From assembly GCF_004137085.1 (NCBI RefSeq), contig NZ_QYBC01000004.1, positions 186,001 to 250,000 of the forward strand: a stretch of 64,000 nt of DNA, given 5' to 3'. Shown in pieces: positions 27,196-37,978 of the stretch. The DNA is from Lichenibacterium ramalinae (lineage in GTDB: Bacteria > Pseudomonadota > Alphaproteobacteria > Rhizobiales > Beijerinckiaceae). A program made the position numbers and the translations under genes. The notes beneath the pieces were generated by a model. The model was given only the letters and a program-made list of their open reading frames with translations. It did no database searches and was not told the origin of the DNA. Every line of letters starts with the position of its first letter. The stretch's first letter is position 1.

Positions 27196-28326
27196 ATGAC
27201 CGACCGTATCGTCGACTTCCTCCGCCGCCGCAACGAAGACGGCCCCTGCATGGTGCTCGACCTCGATGTCGTGCGCGACAACTATTCGTCCTTCGCCAAG
27301 GCGCTGCCCGACACGCGCGTCTTCTACGCCGTGAAGGCCAACCCGGCCCCCGAGGTCCTGGACCTCCTGGCCCGTCTCGGCTCCTGCTTCGACACCGCTT
27401 CGGTGGTCGAGATCGAGCAGGTGCTGGCCGCCGGCGCCGCGCCCGACCGCATCTCCTTCGGCAACACGATCAAGAAGGAGCGCGACATCGCCCGCGCCCA
27501 CGCCCATGGCGTGTCGCTCTTCGCCGTGGATTGCGAGGCCGAGGTCGAGAAGATCGCCCGCGCCGCGCCGGGCGCCAAGGTGTTCTGCCGCATCCTGTGC
27601 GACGGTTCGGGCGCCGAATGGCCCCTGTCGCGCAAGTTCGGCTGCGCCCCCGACATGGCGGGCCGCGTGCTGGAACATGCCCATCGCCTCGGCCTCGTGG
27701 CCTACGGCCTGTCGTTCCACGTCGGTTCGCAGCAGCGCAACCCGCGCATGTGGGACGGCGCGCTGGCGGCCTCGGCCGCGATCTTCAAGGACCTCGCCGA
27801 GCGCGGCATCGCGCTCCAGATGGTCAACCTCGGCGGCGGCTTCCCCACCAAGTACCTGAAGAACGTCCCGGCCGTGCGCCAATACGGCAAGGCGATCTTC
27901 GAGGCGCTGCGCAAGCATTTCGGCAACCGCATCCCGGAAACCATCATCGAGCCGGGTCGCGGCATGGTGGGCAATGCCGGGATGATCGAGGCCGAGGTGG
28001 TGCTGGTCTCCAAGAAGTCCGACGAGGACCGGATGCGCTGGGTCTATCTCGACATCGGCAAGTTCAACGGTCTCGCCGAAACCATGGACGAGATGATCCG
28101 CTACCCGATCCGCACGGAGTTCGACGGCGACGCGACCGAGCCCTGCATCATCGCCGGCCCTACGTGCGACAGCGTCGACGTGCTCTACGAGAAGGAGCCC
28201 TACGAGCTGCCGGTGTCGCTGGCGATCGGCTCCAAGGTGCTGATCGAGGGGACGGGCGCCTATACGACGACCTATTCGGCCGTCGGGTTCAACGGCTTCC
28301 CGCCGCTCAAGTCCTACGTCATCTGA
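27196..28326 (+). CDS. Ornithine decarboxylase (PLP fold III)
   Basis: A 376-residue fold-type-III (alanine-racemase-like) decarboxylase converting ornithine to putrescine, eukaryote-like in type. PLP lysine K47 in FYAVKANPAP; phosphate-binding glycines in VNLGGGFPTKY; EPGRGMVGNAG; the active-site C324 in IAGPTCDSVDVLY; C-terminal GAYTTTYSAVGFNGFPPLKS with the PLP tyrosine. Homologues in this order may also take lysine. ATG 27196. It heads a polyamine block with homospermidine synthase about 1.5 kb downstream, which consumes putrescine. Probably controlled through its long structured leader. Confidence 0.95.
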   Translation: MTDRIVDFLRRRNEDGPCMVLDLDVVRDNYSSFAKALPDTRVFYAVKANPAPEVLDLLARLGSCFDTASVVEIEQVLAAGAAPDRISFGNTIKKERDIARAHAHGVSLFAVDCEAEVEKIARAAPGAKVFCRILCDGSGAEWPLSRKFGCAPDMAGRVLEHAHRLGLVAYGLSFHVGSQQRNPRMWDGALAASAAIFKDLAERGIALQMVNLGGGFPTKYLKNVPAVRQYGKAIFEALRKHFGNRIPETIIEPGRGMVGNAGMIEAEVVLVSKKSDEDRMRWVYLDIGKFNGLAETMDEMIRYPIRTEFDGDATEPCIIAGPTCDSVDVLYEKEPYELPVSLAIGSKVLIEGTGAYTTTYSAVGFNGFPPLKSYVI

Positions 28327-28355
28327 CGGGCGACGCCCCGCCGGACCGAACCGTC

Positions 28356-28380
28356 CCGGCCGCCGCATCCCGGCGGCCGG
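28356..28380 (+). terminator. Hairpin between ornithine decarboxylase and GNAT genes
   Basis: CCGGCCGCC (28356-28364) pairs perfectly with GGCGGCCGG (28372-28380), 9 bp, 7-nt loop. It lies 30 bases past the decarboxylase stop. No T-run, so it may be a partial terminator or a stabiliser of the upstream message. Confidence 0.45.
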
Positions 28381-28408
28381 TCCCGACCGCACGGGTTGAG
28401 GACACGCC

Positions 28409-29020
28409 GTGATGGACCACCAGACCCTGCCCGCCCTGGCGGCGATCGCTTCCGCCGCGACCCTCGTCCGGTTCGTGCGTCCCCAGGCGTTCCGCATCCG
28501 CGACGAGCGCCCGCGCGATGCCGACGCGCGCGAAGCCCTGCTCGATGCCAGCTTCGGCCCGTCCCGCTTCGCCAAGACCTGCGAGCGGCTGCGCGAGCAT
28601 CGCGCCGCGGCCGAGGGCCTGAGCTTCGTGGCGGTGGACGGCGCCCGCATCGTCGGCACGCTGCGCTTCTGGCACGTCGAATGCGGCCGCACGCCGGCCC
28701 TCATGCTCGGCCCGCTGGCCGTGGCTGGCAGCCATCGCTCCGCCGGGATCGGCGGCGCCCTGATCCGGCACGGCCTCGCGCGCGCCGCCCGGCTCGGCCA
28801 CGGCGCCGTGATGCTGGTGGGCGACGCGCCCTACTACGCGCGGTTCGGCTTCGCGCCGGCGCCCGTCGAGAAGCTCACCCTGCCGGGGCCGGTCGACCGC
28901 GCGCGGTTCCTGGGCCTCGCGCTGCGGTCGGGCGGCTTCGCCGGCGCCGAGGGCCGGGTGGTCGCCTCGGGGCTCATCGTGGAGCGCCGCGCAGAGGATC
29001 CCCTCCGCCGGGCTGCGTGA
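28409..29020 (+). CDS. GNAT-family N-acetyltransferase
   Basis: A 203-residue protein with a GNAT fold: residues 28-45 (FRIRDERPRDADAREALLDA), VAVDGARIVGTLRFWHVECG, the acetyl-CoA pyrophosphate loop in LAVAGSHRSAGIGGALIRHG (about 108-127) and YYARFGFAPAPVEKLTLPGP. The last motif is characteristic of the YhbS-like subgroup. It is regularly placed between ornithine decarboxylase and homospermidine synthase in this order, suggesting a role with polyamines or their precursors; the substrate is unknown. Start is GTG 28409 (GAGG 7 bases upstream) or the ATG directly after it. Confidence 0.88.
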   Translation: MMDHQTLPALAAIASAATLVRFVRPQAFRIRDERPRDADAREALLDASFGPSRFAKTCERLREHRAAAEGLSFVAVDGARIVGTLRFWHVECGRTPALMLGPLAVAGSHRSAGIGGALIRHGLARAARLGHGAVMLVGDAPYYARFGFAPAPVEKLTLPGPVDRARFLGLALRSGGFAGAEGRVVASGLIVERRAEDPLRRAA

Positions 29021-29221
29021 GCCGCCCCGGCCTGTCCGCGCAAGGCCCTGCCGTCGCAGCCGCTTCGCCTCCGGCGGACTCGCTCCGAACCGGCAGCGAG
29101 GGCCGCGACAGCCAGTTGCACTTGTCGGAGCGGGTTCCAACCGGCGAGATGGCGATCTAGTGTGGCGAGACCTCGCGTCGGTGCCGTTTCGGCACCCTCG
29201 CCCGAGGCCGGGAGATCCGTC

Positions 29222-29710
29222 ATGCGCTGCATCGCCCTCGCCATCCTCGCAACGGGGCTGGCCTCAGCGGCCCCGGCGGCCCGCGCCGACGACGCGAGCC
29301 GCCTCAAGGTGGCCCGCGTCGTGGTGGAGACGTCCCACGCCGCCGACAACATGCGGGCGGTGATGCCCCTCATGATGAGCCAGATGCGCGGCGTGCTCGT
29401 CCAACAGTTTGCCGGCGACGCCAAGGGCATCGACGGTTACCTCCAGCGCTTCCAGACCAAGTTCGAGGCGAGCGTCCCCGGCTTCGTGGACCTCGTGGCG
29501 GAGGTCTACGCCCAGGAGTTCACCGAGGCCGACCTCAACGACCTCCTGGCCTTCTACAGGACGCCCGCCGGGCAGCACCTCCTGGACAAGCAGCCCGAGA
29601 TCGCCAAGGGGATGATGACCGTCGGGCAGCGTTGGGGACAGAACATCGCCAAGGAGGTCCTGGCGGAAATCCAGAAGGAAAAGCAGGCCGCCCCGGCTCC
29701 CAAGCTGTGA
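29222..29710 (+). CDS. Exported DUF2059 protein
   Basis: A 162-residue protein with a signal peptide (MRCIALAILATGLASAAPAA, cleavage near ARA-DD), so periplasmic. The DUF2059 domain occupies about residues 70-140: VPGFVDLVAEVYAQEFTEAD followed by LNDLLAFYRTPAGQHLLDKQ and PEIAKGMMTVGQRWGQ. Function unknown. ATG 29222 is chosen because it directly begins the signal peptide; an upstream in-frame start at 29162 would put 20 non-hydrophobic residues before it. The 201 bases upstream show no other gene. Confidence 0.88.
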   Translation: MRCIALAILATGLASAAPAARADDASRLKVARVVVETSHAADNMRAVMPLMMSQMRGVLVQQFAGDAKGIDGYLQRFQTKFEASVPGFVDLVAEVYAQEFTEADLNDLLAFYRTPAGQHLLDKQPEIAKGMMTVGQRWGQNIAKEVLAEIQKEKQAAPAPKL

Positions 29711-29816
29711 GCCGGGTTGCCTCGCGCGCCGCGATGTCGGAGGCCGCTACCGCTTGACCATGACGGCCCCCTTCGGTCTATGGCGCCGATACCGCACCGC
29801 ACCCGAGGAGTTTCCC

Positions 29817-31247
29817 ATGGCCGATCACCCGGTCCACGCCCGTTTCGACGGTCCCATCGTGATGATCGGCTTCGGCTCGATCGGCCGGGGCACGCTGCCC
29901 CTGATCGAGCGGCACATCGCCCATGACAAGGCCAAGTTCACCGTCATCGCGCCCGACGACGCCGACCGCAAGCTGCTCGACGAGCGCGGCATCCGCTTCG
30001 AGCAGATCGCCATCACGCGCGACAACTACCGCGACGTGCTCACCCCGCTGCTGACGGCGGGCGGCGAGAAGGGACTGGTCGTCAACCTGTCGGTCGACAC
30101 CTCCTCGGTCGCCCTCATCGACCTCTGCAAGGACATCGGCGCGCTCTACATCGACACGGTGGTGGAGCCCTGGCCGGGCTTCTACACCGACACGCGCCTC
30201 AGCGTGTCGCAGCGCTCCAACTACGCCCTGCGCGAGACGCTGATGGACCTGCGCCGCCGCCGCCCGGGCGGACCGACCGCCGTCTCCACCTGCGGCGCCA
30301 ACCCCGGCATGGTGTCGTGGTTCGTCAAGCAGGCGCTGCTCGACGTGGCCGAAGCCGTCGGCCATGCGGCGCCCGAGCCCACCACGCGCGAGGGCTGGGG
30401 CCGGCTCGCCATGCAGCTCGGCGTCAAGGGCATCCACATCGCCGAGCGCGACACGCAGCGTGCCAAGACCCCGAAGCCGATGGGGATCTTCGTCAACACC
30501 TGGTCGGTCGAGGGCTTCGTCTCCGAAGGGCTGCAGCCGGCCGAACTCGGCTGGGGCACCCATGAGAAGAAGCTCCCCGAGGAGGGGCGCCACCACGATT
30601 TCGGCCCCGACTGCGCCATCTACCTGATGCGGCCCGGTGCCGGCACGCGGGTGCGTTCGTGGACGCCGACGGCCGGCGCCCAGCACGCCTTCCTGGTGAC
30701 GCACAACGAGGCGATCTCCATCGCCGACTACCTGACCGTCACCGAGGGCGGCAAGGCCGTCTACCGGCCGACCTGCCACTATGCCTACCATCCGGCCGAC
30801 GATGCCGTGCTGTCGCTCGACGAGATGGCTGGAAAGGCCTGGACGCGGCAGGAGCACTTCCACATCCTGAACGAGGACGAGATCGTCGACGGCATCGACG
30901 AGCTCGGCGTCCTGCTCTACGGCCACGGCAAGAACGCCTATTGGTACGGCTCGCAGCTCTCCATCGAGGAGACGCGCCGCATCGCCCCCTACCAGAATGC
31001 CACCGGCCTGCAGGTGACCTCCGCGGTCCTGGCCGGCATCGTCTGGGCGATCGAGAACCCCGAGGCCGGCATCGTGGAGGCGGACGAGATCGATTTCCGG
31101 CGCTGCCTCGCCGTGCAGACGCCCTATCTCGGCCCCGTCGTCGGCGCCTACACGGACTGGACGCCCGCCGACGGGCGCGGCATCCTCTTCCCCGAGGACG
31201 TCGACACCGACGATCCCTGGCAGTTCACCAACGTCATCGTGCGCTGA
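29817..31247 (+). CDS. hss: Homospermidine synthase
   Basis: A 476-residue NAD-dependent enzyme joining two putrescines into sym-homospermidine, the main long polyamine of many alphaproteobacteria. The N-terminal Rossmann motif is VMIGFGSIGRGTLPLIERHI; TVVEPWPGFYTD, STCGANPGMVSWFVKQALLD, LLYGHGKNAYWYGSQL and ATGLQVTSAVLAGIVWAIEN are family signatures, with saccharopine-dehydrogenase-like fold. ATG 29817 has CGAGGAG upstream at good distance. Works with the ornithine decarboxylase of the same block. Full length. Confidence 0.96.
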   Translation: MADHPVHARFDGPIVMIGFGSIGRGTLPLIERHIAHDKAKFTVIAPDDADRKLLDERGIRFEQIAITRDNYRDVLTPLLTAGGEKGLVVNLSVDTSSVALIDLCKDIGALYIDTVVEPWPGFYTDTRLSVSQRSNYALRETLMDLRRRRPGGPTAVSTCGANPGMVSWFVKQALLDVAEAVGHAAPEPTTREGWGRLAMQLGVKGIHIAERDTQRAKTPKPMGIFVNTWSVEGFVSEGLQPAELGWGTHEKKLPEEGRHHDFGPDCAIYLMRPGAGTRVRSWTPTAGAQHAFLVTHNEAISIADYLTVTEGGKAVYRPTCHYAYHPADDAVLSLDEMAGKAWTRQEHFHILNEDEIVDGIDELGVLLYGHGKNAYWYGSQLSIEETRRIAPYQNATGLQVTSAVLAGIVWAIENPEAGIVEADEIDFRRCLAVQTPYLGPVVGAYTDWTPADGRGILFPEDVDTDDPWQFTNVIVR

Positions 31248-31276
31248 CCCAATAGGCCCCAGAGGAGACACCGCCC

Positions 31277-31924
31277 GTGAGCCGCATCACCCTGTACCAT
31301 TCGCCCCAGACTCGCTCGACCGGCGCCATGGTGCTGGTCGAGGAGCTCGGGGCGGATGTCGACACCGTCGTGCTCGACATGAAGGCCGGCGAGCATCGCC
31401 AGCCGGCGTTCCTCGCCGTCAACCCGATGGGCAAGGTGCCGGCCCTGCTCGACGGCGACGCGCTCGTCACCGAACAGGTCGGCGTCTTCCTGTTCCTGGC
31501 GGACCGCTTTCCCGAGCGTGGCCTGGCGCCGGCGATCGGCGACCCGCTGCGCGGCCCCTACCTGCGCTGGATGGCCTTCTACGGCTCGTCCTTCGAGCCC
31601 GCCTGCATCGACCGGGCGATGAAGCGCGAGCCGGGGAACCGGGGCATGTCGGCCTACGGGGACTACGAAACGGTCCTCCGCACGCTGACGGACCAGCTCG
31701 CCCGCGGCCCCTACCTGCTGGGCGAACGCTTCACGGCGGCCGACGTTCTGTGGGGCGGGGCACTCGGCTGGCTGACGATGTTCGGCATCGTCGAGAAGAC
31801 GCCGGTCATCGCCGCCTATATCGAGCGGGTGACGTCCCGTCCGGCCCATCGCGCCGTCACGGCCCGCGACGCCGAACTCGCCGCCGCCCTGGAGGCCCGA
31901 CGTACGGGTGGTGCGCCGGCCTGA
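31277..31924 (+). CDS. Glutathione S-transferase family protein
   Basis: A 215-residue cytosolic GST from GTG 31277 (AGAGGAGAC upstream). Thioredoxin-like half: ITLYHSPQTRSTGAMVLVEE, NPMGKVPALLDGDALVTEQV with the cis-proline and the Glu/Gln of the glutathione site. Helical half: 90-205, with FTAADVLWGGALGW as the conserved N-capping box. It starts 29 bases after hss and may be co-transcribed. Distinct from the GST at 10034 (low visible similarity). Substrate unknown. Confidence 0.9.
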   Translation: MSRITLYHSPQTRSTGAMVLVEELGADVDTVVLDMKAGEHRQPAFLAVNPMGKVPALLDGDALVTEQVGVFLFLADRFPERGLAPAIGDPLRGPYLRWMAFYGSSFEPACIDRAMKREPGNRGMSAYGDYETVLRTLTDQLARGPYLLGERFTAADVLWGGALGWLTMFGIVEKTPVIAAYIERVTSRPAHRAVTARDAELAAALEARRTGGAPA

Positions 31925-32065
31925 AGCGAGACCGCCGACCTCCGCCCGCACGTCCTCCGTCGGCGTGTCTCGCGCGGAGCCTCGCAGTCGGAGATCGCAT
32001 GCGGGACGGGGCGTGATGGCTCGCCGCCGATGCCGTGAGCCGGGCCCGGTGGCCCTTGCCCCGTC

Positions 32066-32093
32066 TTGCCAAAGGGCCGTCGCCAGCTAAGCT
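32066..32093 (+). promoter_or_regulatory. Candidate promoter of coxG
   Basis: TTGCCA (32066-32071) and TAAGCT (32088-32093) are spaced by 16 bases, 34 bases upstream of the coxG start. Both are partial matches to sigma-70 hexamers. Confidence 0.3.
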
Positions 32094-32126
32094 CCCGCCG
32101 ATAGGAAACGTCGGAGGAGATGCGCC

Positions 32127-32597
32127 ATGGCGATGGAGATGAAGGGCGAGGTCGTGCTCCCGGCCGACCGCATGACCGTCTGGACCAAGCTCAACGACCC
32201 CGAGGTGCTGAAAAGCTGCATCAACGGCGTGCAGACGATGGAGCGGACGGGCGAGAACACCTTCGCGGCATCGGTCAAGATGAAGATCGGCCCGGTCAGC
32301 GCGGCCTTCAAGGGCAACGTCGAGCTGTCCAATATCGACGCGCCCAACGGCTACCGCATCAGCGGGGCCGGGGAGGGCGGCATCGCGGGCTTCGCCAAGG
32401 GCGGGGCCGACGTGCGGCTGACCGAGGTGCCGGAAGGCACGCTGCTGTCCTACGACGTGCAGGCCACCGTCGGGGGCAAGATCGCCCAGATGGGCGCGCG
32501 GCTGATCGACGGCGTCGCCAAGAAGACCGCCGACCAGTTCTTCGCCAGCTTCGCCGCGGCCTGTGCGGCGGAGCCGGTGGTGGAGACCGCCGTTTGA
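32127..32597 (+). CDS. coxG: CoxG family SRPBCC protein
   Basis: A 156-residue START/SRPBCC-fold protein: MEMKGEVVLPADRMTVWTKL and NDPEVLKSCINGVQTMERTG are the typical CoxG opening, and VQATVGGKIAQMGARLIDGV and KKTADQFFASFAAACA the closing. In Oligotropha CoxG helps recruit CO dehydrogenase to the membrane. Longer versions carry a C-terminal membrane anchor, which is absent here. ATG 32127 follows GGAGGAGA. It precedes coxSLM by 467 bases and so may have its own transcript. Confidence 0.93.
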   Translation: MAMEMKGEVVLPADRMTVWTKLNDPEVLKSCINGVQTMERTGENTFAASVKMKIGPVSAAFKGNVELSNIDAPNGYRISGAGEGGIAGFAKGGADVRLTEVPEGTLLSYDVQATVGGKIAQMGARLIDGVAKKTADQFFASFAAACAAEPVVETAV

Positions 32598-33064
32598 AGG
32601 CGTGAGCCGCGTCGAGCCCGGCGTGACGGCGAAGGCGGACGTCGCGTTTCGGTCGACGAGGCATTCCGATTGCTGTGCCGAGTCGGCCCCTGGCCCTCGG
32701 GACGTCGACGCGGAACGCGTTGGGCGCCGGGTTCGCTTCCGCCCAAAAGCACCAGCCTTCGCCCGCTCTCCCTCGCGACCACCCCTTTCAAGGCCTCGCG
32801 GACTTTCCGTGATGCCGGTCAGCTCCTGGGCTCGTGCGCGGAGTTCATCGTCCAACGGCGCTGTGGTCCGCATGGCGCATCCTCGGTCTCGCGCATGAGA
32901 ACGACCGTCGAGCGGTGCGGGCAACGATGCCGGTCCCGGTGTCGCGGCCCGTGCCGCAGCCCAACATCGGCTTGACCCCCGCTTGGAGCCGTTCCAGACT
33001 ATGTGAAACACAACCGAGCCGATGCCCATGGGCGCCGGGCCGGGACAAAGATGCGGGAGGGTTC
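32598..33064 (+). other. 467-base gap between coxG and coxS
   Basis: No gene is supported; frames here have shadow-like Arg/Pro/Ser composition. The end of the gap (32972-33005) holds a possible promoter, TTGACC followed 19 bases later by GACTATG, and GGGAGGG directly before the coxS start is the ribosome binding site. The gap suggests that coxSLM starts from its own promoter. Confidence 0.4.
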
Positions 33065-33565
33065 ATGCCGACGGTCTCCATGACGGTGAACGGCAAGACG
33101 GTGCGGCGGGACGTCGATCCCCGCACGCTGCTGGTCAATTTCCTGCGCAACGACCTGCGGTTGACCGGCACCCATGTCGGCTGCGACACCAGCCAATGCG
33201 GTGCCTGCGTGGTCCACGCCGACGGTCGCGCCATCAAGTCCTGCACGTCGCTCGCCCTGTCCTGCGACGGCATGGCGGTCACCACCATCGAGGGCCTGGC
33301 GACGGGCGCCGACCTGCACCCGATGCAGGAGGCCTTCCGCCAGCACCACGGCCTGCAGTGCGGCTACTGCACGCCCGGCATGATCATGACGGCGATCGAC
33401 CTCGTGGCCCGCAAGGGCCACCACCTCGACGAGCATACGATCCGCGAGGAGCTCGAGGGCAACATCTGCCGCTGCACCGGCTACCACAACATCGTGAAGG
33501 CCGTGGCGGCCGGCGCCGAGGCCATGAAGGCCCCGGCCGAGGTTCCCGCCATGGCGGCCGAGTAG
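33065..33565 (+). CDS. coxS: Molybdenum hydroxylase [2Fe-2S] subunit (CoxS type)
   Basis: A 166-residue electron-transfer subunit with two [2Fe-2S] clusters. The plant-ferredoxin-like cluster is held by C40, C45, C48 and C60 ([12 protein letters not shown] ... KSC); the second by C99, C102, C135 and C137 ([10 protein letters not shown] ... [10 protein letters not shown]). It passes electrons from the Mo centre of the large subunit to FAD in the medium subunit. ATG 33065 with GGGAGGGTTC before it. First gene of the S-L-M order. Confidence 0.96.
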   Translation: MPTVSMTVNGKTVRRDVDPRTLLVNFLRNDLRLTGTHVGCDTSQCGACVVHADGRAIKSCTSLALSCDGMAVTTIEGLATGADLHPMQEAFRQHHGLQCGYCTPGMIMTAIDLVARKGHHLDEHTIREELEGNICRCTGYHNIVKAVAAGAEAMKAPAEVPAMAAE

Positions 33566-33665
33566 CCCGCGCCACAGCCTGCCCTGCCGGAGCCGCGGAC
33601 CCGAGGCCGGATCGGCCGAGAGTCCCCGAAAAGCGCGCCCGGCGCCCCACGTTTCGGAGGACACC

Positions 33666-36032
<2,367 letters not shown>

Positions 36033-36050
36033 CCGCCGGCGCGACGCTTC

Positions 36051-36074
36051 CCCTTCTTCCCCGGGGGAGAAGGG
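36051..36074. repeat. REP-like palindrome between coxL and coxM
   Basis: CCCTTCTTCCCC followed by GGGGGAGAAGGG: 12 positions on each side pair (one T-G), with no spacer. Palindromes of the CCTTCTCCC/GGGAGAAGG type are commonly repeated between genes in Hyphomicrobiales. It lies 19 bases past the coxL stop and could stabilise or punctuate the coxSLM message. Confidence 0.6.
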
Positions 36075-36129
36075 CCGGCCGGCCCGCCCCGGCACCTCCG
36101 CCACTCCCGCCCGTCCGGAGACCCCCTCC

Positions 36130-36936
36130 ATGTACGCCTTCAACTATCACCGGCCCGCGAGCCTCGCCGAGGCTTCGGCCGTGCTCGTCGCCAACGCCGA
36201 TGCCAAGTTCATGGCCGGCGGGCAGACGCTGCTGCCCGCCATGAAGCTCCGCCTCGCCAACCCGTCGGACCTCGTCGACCTCGTGGCGCTGCGGGCTGAG
36301 CTGTCGGGCATCCGCCGCGAGGGCGACCGGGTCGTCATCGGCGCCATGACGCGGCACGGCGAGATCGCCACCTCCGACGTGCTGCTGGCCGCCATCCCCG
36401 CGCTGGCCGGCATGGCGGCCATCGTCGGAGACCCGGCGGTGCGCTCGCGCGGCACCATGGGGGGGTCGCTAGCCAACAACGATCCGGCCGCCGACTACCC
36501 GGCCGCCGCCCTGGCGCTCGGCGCCACGATCGTCACGGACCGGCGCGAGATTGCCGCCGACCACTATTTCCTCGGCCTCTTCGAGACGGCGCTGGAGGAG
36601 GGCGAGATCATCACCGCCATCGCCTGGCCGATCCCTAAGCGCGCCGGCTACGAGAAGTTCCGCAACCCCGCCTCGCGCTACGCCATGGTGGGGGTCTTCG
36701 TGGCGGAAAGGGCCGACGGCGCGGTGCGGGTGACGGTGACGGGGGCCGGCGCGTCCGGGGTGTTCCGGGCGACGGATTTCGAGACGGCGCTGACGGCCGA
36801 CTTCTCCTCCGCGGCCCTCGCCGGCGTCGCGGCCTCGCCCGAGGGCCTCAACACCGACATCCACGCCGATGCCGAATACCGCGCCCACCTCGTCGGCGTC
36901 ATGGCGCGGCGGGCCGTGGCGGCGGCGACGGCCTGA
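36130..36936 (+). CDS. coxM: Molybdenum hydroxylase FAD subunit (CoxM type)
   Basis: A 268-residue FAD-binding subunit. The two FAD motifs are AGGQTLLPAMKLRLA (about 31-45) and TMGGSLANNDPAADYPAA (about 112-129), followed by a C-terminal CO-dehydrogenase-flavoprotein domain. It takes electrons from CoxS and passes them to quinone. ATG 36130 (GGAGACCCCCTCC upstream). Slightly shorter than Oligotropha CoxM but complete. Confidence 0.95.
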   Translation: MYAFNYHRPASLAEASAVLVANADAKFMAGGQTLLPAMKLRLANPSDLVDLVALRAELSGIRREGDRVVIGAMTRHGEIATSDVLLAAIPALAGMAAIVGDPAVRSRGTMGGSLANNDPAADYPAAALALGATIVTDRREIAADHYFLGLFETALEEGEIITAIAWPIPKRAGYEKFRNPASRYAMVGVFVAERADGAVRVTVTGAGASGVFRATDFETALTADFSSAALAGVAASPEGLNTDIHADAEYRAHLVGVMARRAVAAATA

Positions 36937-37048
36937 GCGGGCGGTGCCGCCACGGCTTCTCCGCCGCGCCCCTTCCGGTGTAGGGTCGGGCCCGGCGCCG
37001 GCCGCGTGCCACCGAGACGCCTGACGCAGCACCCATGAAGCAGCACAG

Positions 37049-37978
37049 ATGACGCCGCCCACCGTGACGCCGCTTCCCGGCTCGATCGACGAGACGCTGG
37101 CCCTGCTGGCCTCCGCCCGTTACGTGGGCGACCGGGCGCTCGCCACCGTGCTGTTCCTCAGCCTGCGGATGGGCCGCCCCCTCATGTTGGAAGGGGAGGC
37201 CGGCGTCGGCAAGACCGAGATCGCCAAGGTGCTGGCCGCCGCGTTGGGCCGCAGGCTCATCCGCCTGCAATGCTACGAGGGGCTGGACGTCGCCAGCGCG
37301 GTCTACGAGTGGAACTATGCCGGCCAAATGATGGCGATCCGCCTCGCCGAGGCGGGCGGCGAGACCGACCGGGACCGGCTGCAGGAGGACGTCTTCTCGC
37401 CGCGCCACCTCGTCAAGCGTCCGCTGCTGCAGGCTCTGGAGCCGCAGGCGGGCGGCCCGCCGGTTCTGCTCATCGACGAACTCGACCGGACCGACGAGGC
37501 CTTCGAGGCCTTTCTGCTGGAGATCCTCTCCGACTTCCAGGTGACGGTGCCGGAACTCGGCACCATCGCGGCGGCGGCGCCCCCCATCGTCATCATCACG
37601 TCGAACCGCACGCGCGAGATCCACGACGCCCTGAAGCGACGCTGCCTGTACCACTGGATCGACTATCCCGATGCCGAGCGCGAGCGCCGCATCGTCGCCG
37701 AGAAGGCGCCCCACGCCGCCTCTGCCCTGACGCGGGAACTCGTGGCCTTCGTGCAGCGCCTGCGCGGCGAGGACCTGTTCAAGGCGCCGGGCGTCGCCGA
37801 AACGCTCGACTGGGCCAGCGCCCTCACCGAACTCGACGCCGTGGCGCTCGATCCCGCCACCGTCGACGACACGCTCGGCGTGCTGCTCAAGTACCAGGAC
37901 GACATCGCCCGCATCAGCGGCTCGCGCGCCCGGGCCATCCTCGACGCGGCGCGGGCCGAGGCGAGGCTCGAAGCGTGA
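37049..37978 (+). CDS. coxD: MoxR-type AAA+ ATPase (CoxD)
   Basis: A 309-residue AAA+ chaperone. Walker A is GEAGVGKT (49-56), Walker B is LLIDELDRTDEAFEAF, sensor 1 is IITSNRTREIHDAL and the Arg finger region is KRRCLYHWIDYPDAERE. In CO dehydrogenase systems CoxD works with the VWA protein CoxE in post-translational maturation of the Mo centre. ATG 37049. Its stop overlaps the following cysteine-rich gene (GTGA), so the maturation genes are translationally coupled. Confidence 0.95.
   Translation: MTPPTVTPLPGSIDETLALLASARYVGDRALATVLFLSLRMGRPLMLEGEAGVGKTEIAKVLAAALGRRLIRLQCYEGLDVASAVYEWNYAGQMMAIRLAEAGGETDRDRLQEDVFSPRHLVKRPLLQALEPQAGGPPVLLIDELDRTDEAFEAFLLEILSDFQVTVPELGTIAAAAPPIVIITSNRTREIHDALKRRCLYHWIDYPDAERERRIVAEKAPHAASALTRELVAFVQRLRGEDLFKAPGVAETLDWASALTELDAVALDPATVDDTLGVLLKYQDDIARISGSRARAILDAARAEARLEA

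Noticed and set aside
26484-27199. Leader peptides or small genes in the ornithine decarboxylase leader
   Set aside because: Frames of 64-180 codons exist but have shadow composition, no good ribosome binding sites, and cross the hairpins.
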